Assembly (NCBI GenBank): GCA_020744425.1
Contig: JAGMUV010000013.1
Coordinates: 1,597,419 to 1,661,418, forward strand
From: Dactylonectria macrodidyma
Taxonomy: Eukaryota > Ascomycota > Sordariomycetes > Hypocreales > Nectriaceae
Reading direction: 5' to 3'
DNA: 64,000 nt
Shown piece by piece: positions 48,018 through 59,244 of the stretch. The position numbers were made by a program, and so were the translations under genes. Below the pieces are notes generated by a model, which was given only the letters and a program-made list of their open reading frames with translations, did no database searches and was not told the origin of the DNA. Each line of letters begins with the position of its first letter. Positions within the stretch are counted from its first letter, which is position 1.

Positions 48018-51000
48018 ATGGGGTTTTTGGGCGTGTGCCGGGCCGTCTACGACTACGCCGCCCAGGCTGAAGGCGAGCTGGCCATCACCGAAGGCGACCT
48101 CCTGTATATCCTTGACAAGAAAGGCGACGATGGCTGGTGGAAGGCCAAGAAGAAGGCCGGTGCCGACGATGAAGACGAGCCTACCGGCCTCGTGCCCAAT
48201 AACTATGTCGAGCAGGTGTGTTCCCCTCCCCCTTCTCCTCTTGTCTCCTCTTGTCTCTTCTTCTCACCTTATCCCCTTATTGAATGGCTGCGCTGACACT
48301 CATGTTTCCCTCCTTACAAAGGCGACGCCAGTGAGCCATGCCCGCGCACTTTACGACTACACACGCCAGACCGACGAGGAGCTGTCCTTTCCCGAGGACG
48401 CCAAGCTAGAGATATTCGATGCCTCTGATCCCGATTGGATCCTTGTCGGCCTCGACGGCGACTATGGCTTCGTCCCGTCCAATTATATCGATATGGACGG
48501 AGCTGACGAAGCTCCTGCGCCACCTTTGCCGCCAGTTCCCCCACAACTGCCCGCGAGGCCGCCGCAACCTCAGCCAGCAGAGCCGGATAGTCCGGTTGAA
48601 GCTGCCTCGTCTCCCGCAAATCCGGCTGCCGCCCTTGCCGGCGTCATGCACGCTCGTGCGGCCTCACGGCAAGCCTCACCTCCTCCTCAACCTGTTCGGG
48701 ACCCCGTCCAGTATCGTGAGCCCCAGGACTTCGATGATGAACCTGTTCGATCCCCCACGCTGCCAGCCCGACCACGGCCGCTCTCGCCACCATCGCCCAC
48801 ATATGATGAGCCATCTTCTCCTGTCATCCAAACTCCTAGGGATAATACTCGAACCCCTGGGGGCTTCCACATGTACAATATCAATGAGATGGTCTCGATA
48901 ATGGGGAAGAGGAAGAAGATGCCCACTACTCTTGGTATAAATCTCTTGACAGGAACAATTCTTATAGCCCCAGAGCACGTCCAGGATGGCCCATCGCAGG
49001 AGTGGACGGCCGACCGTATGACCCACCACTCGCGCGAGGGCAAGCACGTTTTCATGGAACTTGTTCGACCAAGCAAGAGCGTTGATTTTCATGCCGGGGC
49101 TAAAGACACCGCCGAGGAGATTGTAAACGCCCTGGGCGAGCTGGCTGGTGCCGTGCGCGCTGAAGGACTCCGGGAAGTCATCATGGCTGGTTCTGGTAAG
49201 AGCAAAAAGAAGGGCCAGATCCTATATGACTTTATGGCCCAAGGAGAAGACGAGGTAACGGTTGCCATCGGCGATGAGGTCATCATCCTTGACGATGCCA
49301 AGAGTGAAGAGTGGTGGCAGGTTCGTCGCCTCAAGAATGGCAAAGAAGGCGTCGTCCCCAGCAGTTACATCGAGATAACTGGCACTATCACCCCGCCGCC
49401 CGGAGCTGCAGGAGGCTACTCTGCCAAGTCAATGGTAGAGCAGAACAGGCTGGAAGAGATCAGATTGACAAAGGAGGCTATAAAAGCCAGCAAAGAACCG
49501 CAGCAGGTAGGGCCGGGAATGCCTCTCCCTGAACGAGGCAGCAGTCTCATGGCGAGAGAGAATGGTAGTAATTCTGGACAGCAGCGAAATCGACGAGAGA
49601 ATGGACGAGGCGACGGCAACAACCAATCAAAGTCTAAGTCGAGTGAGTGTTCCCTTCATGATCCCACCTGCAAGCGCCCCCTCCCACGTCCCAGTAGGTC
49701 GCCGAAGGCCGGACAAATCGCTAACTCAGTGATGCTAGAACCAGATTCGTCCAAGGTGCGCACCTGGACAGATAGATCCAAGTCTTTCAGCGTCGACGCC
49801 CAGTTTCTCGGGCTCAAAGATGGAAAGATCCACCTGCACAAGATGAACGGCGTCAAAATTGCAGTTCCAATCACCAAGATGTCCCGCGAGGATCTCGAGT
49901 ACGTTGAGAATTTTACTGGTATTTCTCTGGAGGACGACAAGCCCCTAGCAGACGTGAAGCGAGCCCGATCTGCCGAGAAGAAGGCCCCTGAGCAGCAAGC
50001 AGGTGTGACGATCGAAAAGTCGCAAAAGTCCGACTATGACTGGTTTCAGTTCTTCCTGTCTTGCGAAGTTGCAGTTGGCCTCTGCGAACGCTATGCCCAA
50101 GCCTTCATCAAGGACTCGATGGACGAAAGTGTGCTTCCCGATGTCGACGCCAACACCCTACGCGCCCTTGGCCTGCGCGAGGGCGACATCATCAAAGTCG
50201 TGCGCGCGCTGGATGCAAAATACGGGCGCAATCGCGGCGGCAAGCGGAGCGTCAGCTTCGCATCAGACCAAGGGGCGGACGGTGATGGCGCGGCGGGAGG
50301 TTTGTTCTCAGGGCCTGGGGGGACGCTGCGTAACAACACGCGCAAGGGTCGGCCGGCGCCAGCGGTGCAGACAAGCAATGTTGTTGATGCCAAAGCCTTC
50401 TCCAAGTCGGAGCCGTCAGGTGCGAGCGATGACGATGCCAAATCTCCATCGCCAGCCAGTCCAGCCACGACGGGCTCCAGCGCTCGCCAAGCAGCGACGG
50501 GCGGGTTTGACGATGACGCGTGGGATGTGAAGCCCAGCAAGCAACAGCCGCCCGCAGAATCCAAGCCGAAGCCGCAGCCGACACCTGAGCCTTCTTCAGC
50601 GACACCGTCGGCCACCCAGGCCTTGACAGGCTCCATGAAAGAGCTGTCGCTACTGACGGCCCCCCTTGAGCCGACCAAGACGGAGCTGACGCCAGCGCCA
50701 TCACGGGCCGACGCCGCGACAGAGCCACCGGCCCCGGCCCCGGCCCCGGTTCCCCCACAACCACTGCCCGGCGCTTCCCCGTCTTTCTTTTCCGCTGTGT
50801 CTCAGTCACAACCCGCTCTCGCCAACCATGCCTCGCCCCAGGCGCTCTTACGACAGCGACCTACGCCCCCCCATGCAGTACAAGGTCAGGGCTCTCTTGT
50901 ACCTCCTCCGCCTCAGCGGCCACTTTCCGCCCCGCAGTCGGCACAACCCAGCGCATTCTCCCCGCCACCTCTGATGCCCCAGATGACGGGCTCTTTGCAG

Positions 51001-51649
51001 GGACAGGTTGCGCCGCCCGGCCAGAGCCTCCACGAGATCAACCAGGCTCGTCTTCAGCAGCAGTACACCGCGCAGATGCAGCAGCAACAGCAGCAGCAGC
51101 CGCTACAGACTATGCAATCTATGCAGCCTATGCAGCCCATGCAACCCATGCAGCCTGCCATGACCGGATACTCGGCCCAGGGCATGATGCCGTTCCCTAC
51201 AGGCGCATCAACGCAATTCATGCAGCCCATGATGACGGGCGCGCCAGGACCAAACCAATTCGCCCCGATCCCGGCACAGCCCACTGGCTTCCAGCCGTCA
51301 TTCTCCGTCACACAGTCCATGTACGGCCAACCCACTCCCGGAGGTGTTAACAGTTACCTCCCTCCGCCAATGGAGCCTCAACGAACGGGGATGCCTGTTC
51401 TACAGCCCCAGGCAACCGGTCTTGGGGGTATCAACGGTCCAATGCCCCCGCAACCTCTGCAGCCACAGCAGACTGGTCCTGCGCCTGCCGTCCGCTTTGG
51501 TGTGACGGCTGAGGCTAACAAGCTCATTCCCCAGGCAACCGGGCGCAGGGCCAACCTGGCGCAAGCAAGTAAGTCACATCGTCTCCTCAACCTCCCTATG
51601 TACTCTCCTAACGCGCACCATAGCCCCGCAAAATCCATTTGGTTTCTAG
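48018..51649 (+). CDS. SLA1: Actin patch endocytic adaptor Sla1
   Basis: Sla1 links cargo, clathrin coat and actin nucleation at endocytic sites. Exons 48018..48215, 48322..49642, 49739..51568 and 51624..51649 give 1124 aa. Two N-terminal SH3 domains (residues about 5-66 and 70-130) start with CRAVYDYAAQ and ARALYDYTRQ. A third SH3 (about 364-425, QILYDFMAQGEDEV) precedes SHD1 (about 507-567, RTWTDRSKSFSVDAQFLG), which binds NPFxD signals. SHD2/SAM follows (about 607-670, YDWFQFFLSCEVAVGLCERY). The C-terminus holds polyQ, a MQP tandem and repeated QxTG-type motifs (MTG, PTG, RTG, ATG, QTG), targets of Ark/Prk kinases in yeast. It ends TPQNPFGF. Intron 2 (96 nt) is in frame and stop-free but has GTGAGT and GCTAAC, so the 1198-codon continuous ORF is misleading. 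Confidence 0.95.
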
Positions 51650-52363
51650 AGAATGTTGGGTGTGGACCTTACAGGTTGGCTTGGTCGTCGGTCAGCTGTT
51701 GGGCATGAAGCTGGCGGTCACCAGTAGCCCCTGTTTGGACATTTGTCAGCCAATCTCATTTTCACGTCTACTTAGGTATTGGGTAGACGGCATCACGTAG
51801 GTACATCTAGATAAGCCGGAAGATACTAATATATATGGAGGACCAGCTCGAGCTGGCCTCATCTAATAATTATGATTGCTATGTATTGCCATCCGGCTTG
51901 GACAGGGGATGGTTTCAGCGCCGTGGTGTGCGGATACTGAAACCCGAAGCATTCGTGAGCCAACCATCATCTTGAGGTTGACTGATCGTGTTGTGTTACA
52001 GCTTCTGGACCCCTCAATCTATGAATTCATCCAGCTATGTATCACGTACCCTTGGCACCGGAGTCAATATCCAAAGTTATCCTGCTCCTTCTCATAAGGT
52101 CAATAAGGGGTGTAGAGCGATCAGGCCACACAGAGCAAAACAAAGCTCCCGAATGCGTGCCGACGGCTGTGCCTTCCGAGGTGTCACTAGGTGGCATGTT
52201 GGCAAATGTGAGCTTCGTCCATGCCTAGAATGAGGACGGTTTCCCACAGAAGCCAGGGCTAAGCCTTGACGTGCTTGCACCCACTCTGCCAGAACCAACC
52301 AACCGTGTACTCAAGACAAAACAAGAGGGGCATGGACCAAATGATATCGGCTAGTTCATAAAC
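51650..52363. other. convergent 3' intergenic SLA1/TLC gene
   Basis: This 714-bp region between convergent genes includes a TAGGTA pair at about 51775-51805. No gene recognised. Confidence 0.5.
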
Positions 52364-53412
52364 TTAGGCCTTGCGTCTTCGTCCGTTTGTTGTGGGTTTC
52401 TCTACACCTGATGCGACTGGTGAGACTTCGATCTCAACTTCCGTGATGTATTCCGGGTGTTTTCCAGCAGTCTTAGGGGGCTCAAATCGCTTGCGTACAG
52501 CCCGGATCATCATAAAAAACCAGTAAAAGTTCAGACCATTGAGTGTCAAATTGCTGAGAAGATATGTGGCACCAAGCCATAGAGGCACCGTAGATTCCTG
52601 AGTCGCAAAGAGCATAGTGGGCGAGAGCTCGAGCTTACTGAGGCTAGGGTTGACATTGATGCTTGACCAGATGTCATGGAAGACACAGAAGGACGAGTAA
52701 GTGCCGTATACAAGGCGGCACGAAAAAAAGGTAAAGAGGAGCATGAGGCCATTGTATAGCTGAGCCCGTGAACCAGTCATGTTCAGCTTATCCATAAACC
52801 AATGGACATTGAGGAATGGGGTTGAGAGTTCCCAAAGGATGAAGACGCAAGCATAGTAGTTGACGAACGGGCGCTAGACAGCAGAAGTTAGTCATCTCAA
52901 GGTCAGCAGAACAACAAGGGGCGACGAACGAATCCAAGTGAGTAAACGAAGAGAGCAGCGATAGCGTGAGCCAAAGTGCCGATGCCAAAGACGTCGAAGT
53001 TCAGGCTAGTAACGACGAGGTCCCAGAGAAAGTATCCGGCGGCAAAGGCTTGGATGAAGCCAGAACCACCGGTATAGCCCCAGACTCGCTCCTCCCAATT
53101 CATCTGTTTGAGTTCGTCATCAGTGAGCATGACCCAGATAGCGAGCCCATTGATGAGAATGGACTGGAACATGGAGACGACGTGAGCATCCCAGTTGAGC
53201 CGACGCTTGCGGGGCAACTTGGAGTAATGAGTGGGGGTGAGCCAGTTCGATAGCAAAGGCGAGATGGGGTAAAAGATGACCGAGTAGACCAGCGCGGCAA
53301 ACAGGACCTCATGGATATGTAGAGGAAGCGTGGGAAGGCTAAAATAGTCGGCCCAAGGCTGGGCCTTCTCCGAGAGCCAGGGAATGGGCTTGATGAAGAA
53401 CGGATCCCTCAT
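52364..53412 (-). CDS. TLC (TRAM-LAG1-CLN8) domain membrane protein
   Basis: Exons 53412..52930 and 52873..52364 encode 330 aa. The start is placed at MRDPFFIKPIPWL; the frame runs upstream but only through UTR-like sequence with a GTG at its limit. About six to seven TM helices are visible: VLFAALVYSVIFYPISPLL, VSMFQSILINGLAIWVML, GFIQAFAAGYFLWDLVVT, HAIAALFVYSLGF, NYYACVFILWELSTPFLNVH and FTFFSCRLVYGTYSSFCVF. The conserved YFLWDL, HAIAA and ELSTPFLN motifs match the TLC domain of TMEM56/TLCD-type proteins rather than ceramide synthase (no Lag motif HxxHH). The role is probably membrane lipid regulation or transport, inferred only. The intron donor is GTTCGT, with a GACTAAC branch site. Confidence 0.88.
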
Positions 53413-54262
53413 GATGGCAGCTGCCTGTCGCCTCTCGGCTGAAAAGCCGGGTCCAGTTAGGTAGCGAGAGAGGCGTGGGGAGTCGGCGTTGGCGCGAGTG
53501 GTGATGGGTGAACCGAGGAGCGCGCGAGTCCAGATGGTATTCGGGAGATATGCAAAGGCAACCGGGCGGACGACAAGCACACCCCGACAGATGGAGCGGC
53601 CGTGGTATTTAAAGTAAGGAAGTAAGGGACCAGTAGCATCGAGAGGTGCCTTTCCTCTGGGGCAGACCCTTGTAGACAAGCTCACGTCTGTTGGGGTGAG
53701 TGGCTCACGTGGACCCAGGTGAACTTTGGCCTTGTGGCTGAGGCGCATGTGTGGCCCTGCTGAGGAGGCTCCCACCTAATGCTACGTGCACAATTCACTG
53801 CACATGCCTCGCACAAGACGTATGGTACCTAGCAGAAGCCAAAGTTGGTGTGCTAGGTCGGTACCTGTACCTACTAGCGTACCTCCCTGTGGAGTTTGGT
53901 TCAGATTAGTAGTGGGGGTTGGAGGTCAACACCATGGACACTCACCACAGCCTCAAGGACAGTTGCCAGATAGACTACAACCCTAAGGTGAAGGTACCCA
54001 GGGGTTATCATCAGTTTCCCTCTCCTACCTTGCCTATCCCAAACTTCCCAGGTCACCTGCCATTGTCACCACTACCTACCGCCACCATCACCAGCACTAC
54101 TGCCGCTACCTCAAGTTCAGATCACGCGCCAGGACCACGCGCAAGGAGCCCACGAGGAATCCGCCCTACTCTTCGGTCCTGACCCCAGTGCCAAGTGCCC
54201 GATCTCCCTCAGCACGACGCCGTTCAACCTCTCGATCTCTCAAACACGAAGCTCGATCCATT
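53413..54262. promoter_or_regulatory. divergent promoter TLC gene / COG8
   Basis: This 850-bp region contains several TACCT/AGGTA elements (53825-53900 and 53990). An open frame before the COG8 ATG starts at GTG (54188) and is treated as leader. Confidence 0.55.
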
Positions 54263-55522
54263 ATGGCCGAAGCATTGCAAGACCTGCTGGCCCCTCATCA
54301 AAAGACGGACGCCTCCGCTCTCGCCTATCTCACCTACCTCGCAGAGCAACAATCAGACGTCCTGAAAGGCTCAGAACCTCAACTGCTCTCCCAAGCCTCC
54401 CACTCTCTGCTGCTTGCCGTCCAGGCCCTCTCCAAACGATCCCACAAACCCGTCGGCGAATCGGCCGCTAGCCATGCTTCTCTACGCCAGACTCTACCTA
54501 TCCTCGCGCAGAGGGCCGCGGACTTGTCCCAGGCGGTCCCCCGGCTGGACTCGCACGCGGAACACTTCTCATCCGCCTTCGGCAAGGCCAGTGAGAACAA
54601 ACTGCTTGCCCGGAGGAAAGAGGCACTGCTCCTCCTGCGCAATTCGGAGCGTCTCGTCGACGTGATGGAAATGCCCCTCTTGCTCACCACGGCCGTCTCA
54701 ACCGCTCCAGTCAACTACTCGTCCACCCTGGAATTATACGCCCATGTCCGCCGCCTCGCCTCTCTCTATCCTAACTCCCCAATCGTCTCGTCGGTATTGG
54801 AAGAGGCAGATGCTGCCATCCGTCAAATGGCTGCGGACCTCGTTGGCACTCTGAAAACCCCGAGCTTGAAGCTAGCCGCCGCTGTTCGTACCATGGGTTG
54901 GCTAAAGCGTATCGTCCCTGACATGGTCACTGGCGCATCGGCCGAGGATGCACTTCCCGCCGTGTTCTTGGTCTGTCGTCTAGCCACTCTTTTGACAACC
55001 CTCGAGGCGTTGGAACCACTCAGAGAACTAGCAGATGAAGAGCGAAGGCGGCAAGACAAAGCCGCAAATTCATGGTCTGGCGGCCAACAAACGGAGCGCT
55101 ATCTGAAACGGTTTATTGAAATATTCCGCGAGCAAAGCTTCAGCATTGTCTCTGTTTTCAAAAGCATAAACACCAGTTTTGCTCCGCATGCAGATGGTGA
55201 CGACGAAGACCCTTTGAGCCCTCTACCTTCGCCCATGGCGAGCTTTCCCCTCCACCTCGTTGGGATGCTTCTCGAGACTCTCCGCATCTACCTACCAACT
55301 GTTAAAGACCAAGCCTCGAGGGAGAGCATCCTTACGCAAGTGCTTTACTGCGCTGGCAGTCTTGGCCGTCTCGGTTCCGATTTTGGAATGCTGCTGGCTG
55401 CGACTGGGGTTGGCGAGTGGGTTGAGCTGGTCAAGCGGCATCGCCTTCTTGCTGGCCGGCTCGAATCCGTCATTGGCGATTATCGGGGGAGCCACAAGAC
55501 CCAACCCGTTGGTGCCAACTAG
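54263..55522 (+). CDS. COG8: Conserved oligomeric Golgi complex subunit 8
   Basis: This is part of the COG tethering complex for retrograde Golgi vesicles (Dor1 family). The intronless frame from ATG 54263 gives 419 aa. The ORF extends upstream to a GTG (54188), but MAEALQDLLAPH is the natural start. Landmarks are YLTYLAEQQSDVL near residue 22, ALLLLRNSERLVDVMEMPLLL, YSSTLELYAHVRRLASLYPNS and ERYLKRFIEIFREQSFSIVS, matching the helical Dor1 pattern. The C-terminus includes a Ser/Pro loop (EDPLSPLPSPM) and ends QPVGAN. It lies 148 bp before the HEM25-like gene on the same strand, a compact pair. The protein is shorter than human COG8 (~612 aa) but usual for fungi. Confidence 0.9.
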   Translation: MAEALQDLLAPHQKTDASALAYLTYLAEQQSDVLKGSEPQLLSQASHSLLLAVQALSKRSHKPVGESAASHASLRQTLPILAQRAADLSQAVPRLDSHAEHFSSAFGKASENKLLARRKEALLLLRNSERLVDVMEMPLLLTTAVSTAPVNYSSTLELYAHVRRLASLYPNSPIVSSVLEEADAAIRQMAADLVGTLKTPSLKLAAAVRTMGWLKRIVPDMVTGASAEDALPAVFLVCRLATLLTTLEALEPLRELADEERRRQDKAANSWSGGQQTERYLKRFIEIFREQSFSIVSVFKSINTSFAPHADGDDEDPLSPLPSPMASFPLHLVGMLLETLRIYLPTVKDQASRESILTQVLYCAGSLGRLGSDFGMLLAATGVGEWVELVKRHRLLAGRLESVIGDYRGSHKTQPVGAN

Positions 55523-55670
55523 TCCAGGCGGGGTGTCGGTGGAGGCAAATATGCGTCAAAGCGAGGAGATATCTCACTATCGGGGCATTCGAACTGCGCT
55601 GACCTGATTCTGGTCACGTCACTCATCAAGATCTCTCTGAACATTATGTGGACGACATTCACTTCTAGCC

Positions 55671-56732
55671 ATGGGCGTCACGATTGCCACCCCCAGTGCA
55701 CAGCAGGATGAGATCGCGGCATCTACAACGGCGAGACCCCAACGCGCGTCGCGACCAGCCAATTCAGGTACATTGACCGAAGCTCCCGGTACCTCTGATG
55801 GCTCATTGATCTCTCACCTTTCTAACACAAATTCAGTCCACCACTTTGTCTCAGGCCTTGGCTCCGGCGTTGCCTCTGCAATCATCCTGCAGCCACTTGA
55901 CCTGCTGAAAACGCGAGTCCAGCAATCGGGTCACTCATCCCTCACAACAACCTTTGGGGAACTGAGACAGTCATCTAGTCTGGTGCTGGCCTTGTGGAGG
56001 GGCACCGTACCCTCCGCTCTGCGAACAGGCTTCGGTTCAGCCCTCTACTTCACCTCTCTCAATGCGATTCGCCAGCATGCTCAACGCACTGGAATTCTGG
56101 GCCACCGCATCCAGACCCAGAGTGGTTCATCCGCGTTGCCCTCGTTAAGCAACTCAGCCAATCTGGTATCCGGAGCTGTAGCCAGAACCTTTGCCGGTTT
56201 TGTACTGATGCCCCTCACTGTCATCAAGGTACGGTTTGAGTCAAGTCTCTATTCGTATCCATCCTTGATGACTGCGGCTGCCGACATCCGCAGAACAAGC
56301 GGATGGCGAGGGTTTTTCTCTGGTTTTGGTGCTACGGCGTTGCGAGATGCTCCATATGCAGGCATGTATGTTCTCTTTTACGAGATTCTGAAAAAACGCT
56401 TTGGATCTCTAGTCATGCCAGCTACTACTACTGGAAATGCCCCGGGGAAAATGCAGGCCACACTGGCCAGTTCGGTCAATTTTACATCAGCTATGCTTGC
56501 TGGCGGCGCCTGCTCGGTGGTTTCAAACCCTTTCGATGCAGTGAAAACCCGTATTCAACTACAACCACAACTTTACCGCAACATCTGGCATGCCTGGTAT
56601 AAAATGGTGACGCAGGAAGGAGTCCGCTCGCTCTGGGACGGACTGGCGTTACGTATGAGCCGAAAAGCGCTCAGTTCTGCGCTCGCATGGACAGTGTATG
56701 AAGAACTTATCCGTCGGGCAGGGGCAATGTAA
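55671..56732 (+). CDS. HEM25: Mitochondrial carrier, Hem25/SLC25A38-like
   Basis: A mitochondrial inner-membrane carrier; yeast Hem25 and human SLC25A38 import glycine for heme synthesis. Exons 55671..55767 and 55837..56732 give 330 aa. The 69-nt intron is in frame and stop-free, with GTACAT, TCTAACA and CAG; removal puts [16 protein letters not shown] directly after the short N-terminus. Three carrier repeats are visible: [18 protein letters not shown] and NPFDAVKTR. The second lacks the acidic residue of the classical P-x-D/E-x-x-K/R motif, as seen in this subfamily. [20 protein letters not shown] and [15 protein letters not shown] are subfamily hallmarks. The gene converges with the next minus-strand gene across 137 bp. 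Confidence 0.9.
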   Translation: MGVTIATPSAQQDEIAASTTARPQRASRPANSGTLTEAPGTSDGSLISHLSNTNSVHHFVSGLGSGVASAIILQPLDLLKTRVQQSGHSSLTTTFGELRQSSSLVLALWRGTVPSALRTGFGSALYFTSLNAIRQHAQRTGILGHRIQTQSGSSALPSLSNSANLVSGAVARTFAGFVLMPLTVIKVRFESSLYSYPSLMTAAADIRRTSGWRGFFSGFGATALRDAPYAGMYVLFYEILKKRFGSLVMPATTTGNAPGKMQATLASSVNFTSAMLAGGACSVVSNPFDAVKTRIQLQPQLYRNIWHAWYKMVTQEGVRSLWDGLALRMSRKALSSALAWTVYEELIRRAGAM

Positions 56733-56869
56733 AACCTCAAAAACATGTACAATAGCTGTAAAAACTCGTCTCATAAATCGATGTATCATGCCGGTCAAAT
56801 TTCAGCGCTGAGCAAACCCAACAACCTCTCATCGCCGCCCAATCATCACCTCTTGCAAGTGCAATAAAC

Positions 56870-58384
56870 CTACGCGGGACGTGCACCAGCGAGATACATG
56901 AGAAGTGAAGGCGACTTGCTTCTCTTGCGATCATGCTTCTTGCGCACCCATTCAAACTCCGGTTCGTGAGAAGCGTGTTTCTTCTCCTCTATCAGCAGCA
57001 TCTTGCCGCGCTTTTCACGAAGGTTTTTGGTGTGCTTCCACAACTGGTCCTGCTCCCACTCCGGAACCCAACGTTTGATCAAAACATAGTCGGGGTCCTG
57101 ATGAGGGTATTAGCTTCGGAACATAAGATGAAACTAGCAAATGGGCATGAAAAGGCGTTTCCGTACCGCATCAAAGTCAAAGTCAACTTGGTAAGACCGC
57201 AGCGTCTCGATCGAGAGATGCTTGCGAGACATCCGAGTGTAGGTAGGCCGAGCGACAGGAGCAGGCGGGACTTGGGCGACAGGGACAACCTGAGCAGGGG
57301 GCGCATAAGGAGCCATCTGGCCGTAGTGTCCAGAGTGCCCATATTGATTAGTGTTGCTCATCTGACCAGTATGGCTAATCTGACCGGAATGGCCGATCTG
57401 GCCGGAATGGCTGACATGGCCAACATGGCCAACATGGGTGATAGGAACCCGGGCAGGTTCTGGTGCTGATGTTTCCTTCTTGATCTTTTCCTTCTTAAGG
57501 ATAGCAGCGATGGCTCGGTCATCGAGTCCGGATCGTCGCAGGTCCTCCTCAAGTCGGCGTTGGTATTCCTTGTCAGCTGCCTCCTTCTCTTCCTTTTCTT
57601 TCAGGATGCGATCTCTTTCTTCTTGCTTGTAGCGCTCAACTGCCTTTTTGGCCTCTTTTTCCTTCTCTTCCTCGTACTTTTTCTGTTTGAGTATCCGGTC
57701 TCTCTCGGCTTGTTTGTACTGTTCAACGGCATCCTTGGCCTCCTTCTCACGTCGATCCTTCTCCTCATTAGCCTCATCCTCTTCTCTAAGGCGCTTCAAC
57801 TCCATCTCCTTCTTAAGGCGCTTCTCTTCTTCAGCGCGGGCCTCGCGGCCCTTGATGTCGTCCAGTTCACGCTTAGCACGTTGTAGCTCTGCCTCCTCTT
57901 CATAATCTTTGATGAGACGACGCTCATCTTTCTCGCGAGCGTTAGAGAGTCTCAAGACCTCGAGATCTTTGCGAGCCTGTTCAGCTTCCCAATCTTCGCG
58001 AGTCATGTGCGACGACGATTGAGAACGTGACCGGGACCAAGAGCGAGATCGATGGCGGTATCGAGAAGAGCGAGCCAGTTGCATGCGACGGTCGTCATCC
58101 TCGTCAGAAGAGTGATCATTATAGATGCGGTTGTTGATTATCACAGGAGCCGGTGGCGGGGGGCTGCTTGTGCGACGGTCGCGAGATCGGGAGCGTTCAC
58201 GCGAGCGAGACCTTGCCACTGTCACCAGATGCTCGGGATCTAGGTAACTAGGGCCAGGGCTAGCATCGTAGTAGCTTTGGGGCCTAGCAGGTCGCTGGAC
58301 ATAGCGAACAGGGCGCGGCGATGGTCCACGGTGACGTAAATGGATGTCAATATCCTCCTCGTCGTCGTAGTATACGCGGCTCAT
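56870..58384 (-). CDS. Charged coiled-coil protein with RS and GHxGQ-type repeats, unknown
   Basis: Exons 58384..57167 and 57097..56870 encode 481 aa. The N-terminus is acidic and Arg-rich; RSRSRERSRSRDRR resembles SR-protein segments. Residues about 130-300 form a long Glu/Lys/Arg-rich coiled coil (KDLEVLRLSNAREKDERRL, EEEKEKEAKKAVERYKQ). Two near-identical 20-residue units, EQYKQAERDRILK and ERYKQEERDRILK, suggest internal duplication. A Gly/His-rich tandem region (HSGQIGHSGQISHTGQ) precedes the C-terminal domain, joined across the intron as SYQVDFDFDADPDYVLIKRWV, then PEWEQDQLWKHTKNLRE. That last block looks like the fungal domain I know as DUF8035, stated from memory only. Function unknown; an RNA-related or scaffold role is inference. 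Confidence 0.78.
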
Positions 58385-59244
58385 CTCGATAGCGCGTATT
58401 ACACTGCGTTGAGGCTCTTCTGCAAGCTAGACTGCCTCTTGAGAATAAGGTGGTGATGGTGTATCGGTATTACAGGAAAGGACGTGGGTTCTTGGGCTGA
58501 AAAGCAGAGGAGGAGGAGGGAAAGAATGGCGAGCGTGTGAAGTGCGAGACGGGCGAAGATGAAGGAATCGCTCATGGGCGGGGGGTCGCATCGGACTTTT
58601 GGTAGGGCTGGAATGAGAGGGGCGGGGCTGAGGCCAGGTGGGGGCCAAAAATCGAAGGCGGAGAGCGAGCTTGCAGTAGACCAGGCACTTTAGCGCGTAA
58701 TGGAACGCAATGTAACTACCAACAGGTAGGATGGTAGACTAACCAGAGGTAGGTAGGTATGGTAGATGGGTGTATGTATATTGCTTCTGGAAATACTTCG
58801 TGGGTAGTGGGACGATGTGGCGGGGTAGTCAGGTTACCTCTCACCGGTACGCGGGGTTGCACTAGCAAGAGCATATGGTGGACGGTATCCCTAGGAGGGA
58901 TGGCAAAGACGGACGGCAGCACAAGAGTCTCGTGAGCAGTTCATGTATGTAGATACGTATTCGAAGGTACTGGCGGTCCCGACAATCCAAACACAATTGG
59001 GGGCGGACCCGCCTTGTTGGGCTGACCACGGCACAGCCAAACCGGCCAAGCCGGCCTGCATCGTGGCGGTGCGGTGCGGCGCCATGATAGGGCCGCCCGC
59101 GCCGGAGCCGCCAATATGATGCACCTTGTGGCGGTTCCTGAAACCGTCGTGAGGCCTCGGCGGCTCAACGACGACTGGGATGGCTGAGAGGGAACCTAAG
59201 GGTCTCAGAGCCCCGGGAAGGCGCATTGGCGATGAGCGCTTCGG
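58385..59244. promoter_or_regulatory. promoter of coiled-coil gene / PFD1 3' side
   Basis: Both flanking genes are minus-strand. This 860-bp spacer includes an AGGTAGG cluster at 58725-58770. No gene recognised. Confidence 0.5.

Noticed and set aside
48112..51708. Single continuous 1198-codon SLA1 ORF
   Set aside because: It includes intron 1 sequence at its start, a 96-nt intron with perfect splice signals and the last intron, and misses the first SH3 exon.
53413..53775. N-terminal extension of the TLC protein
   Set aside because: The frame begins with GTG and encodes non-conserved, Arg/Pro-rich sequence; MRDPFF has a better context.
54188..54262. 25-codon N-terminal extension of COG8
   Set aside because: It begins with GTG; the ATG at 54263 matches the family start.
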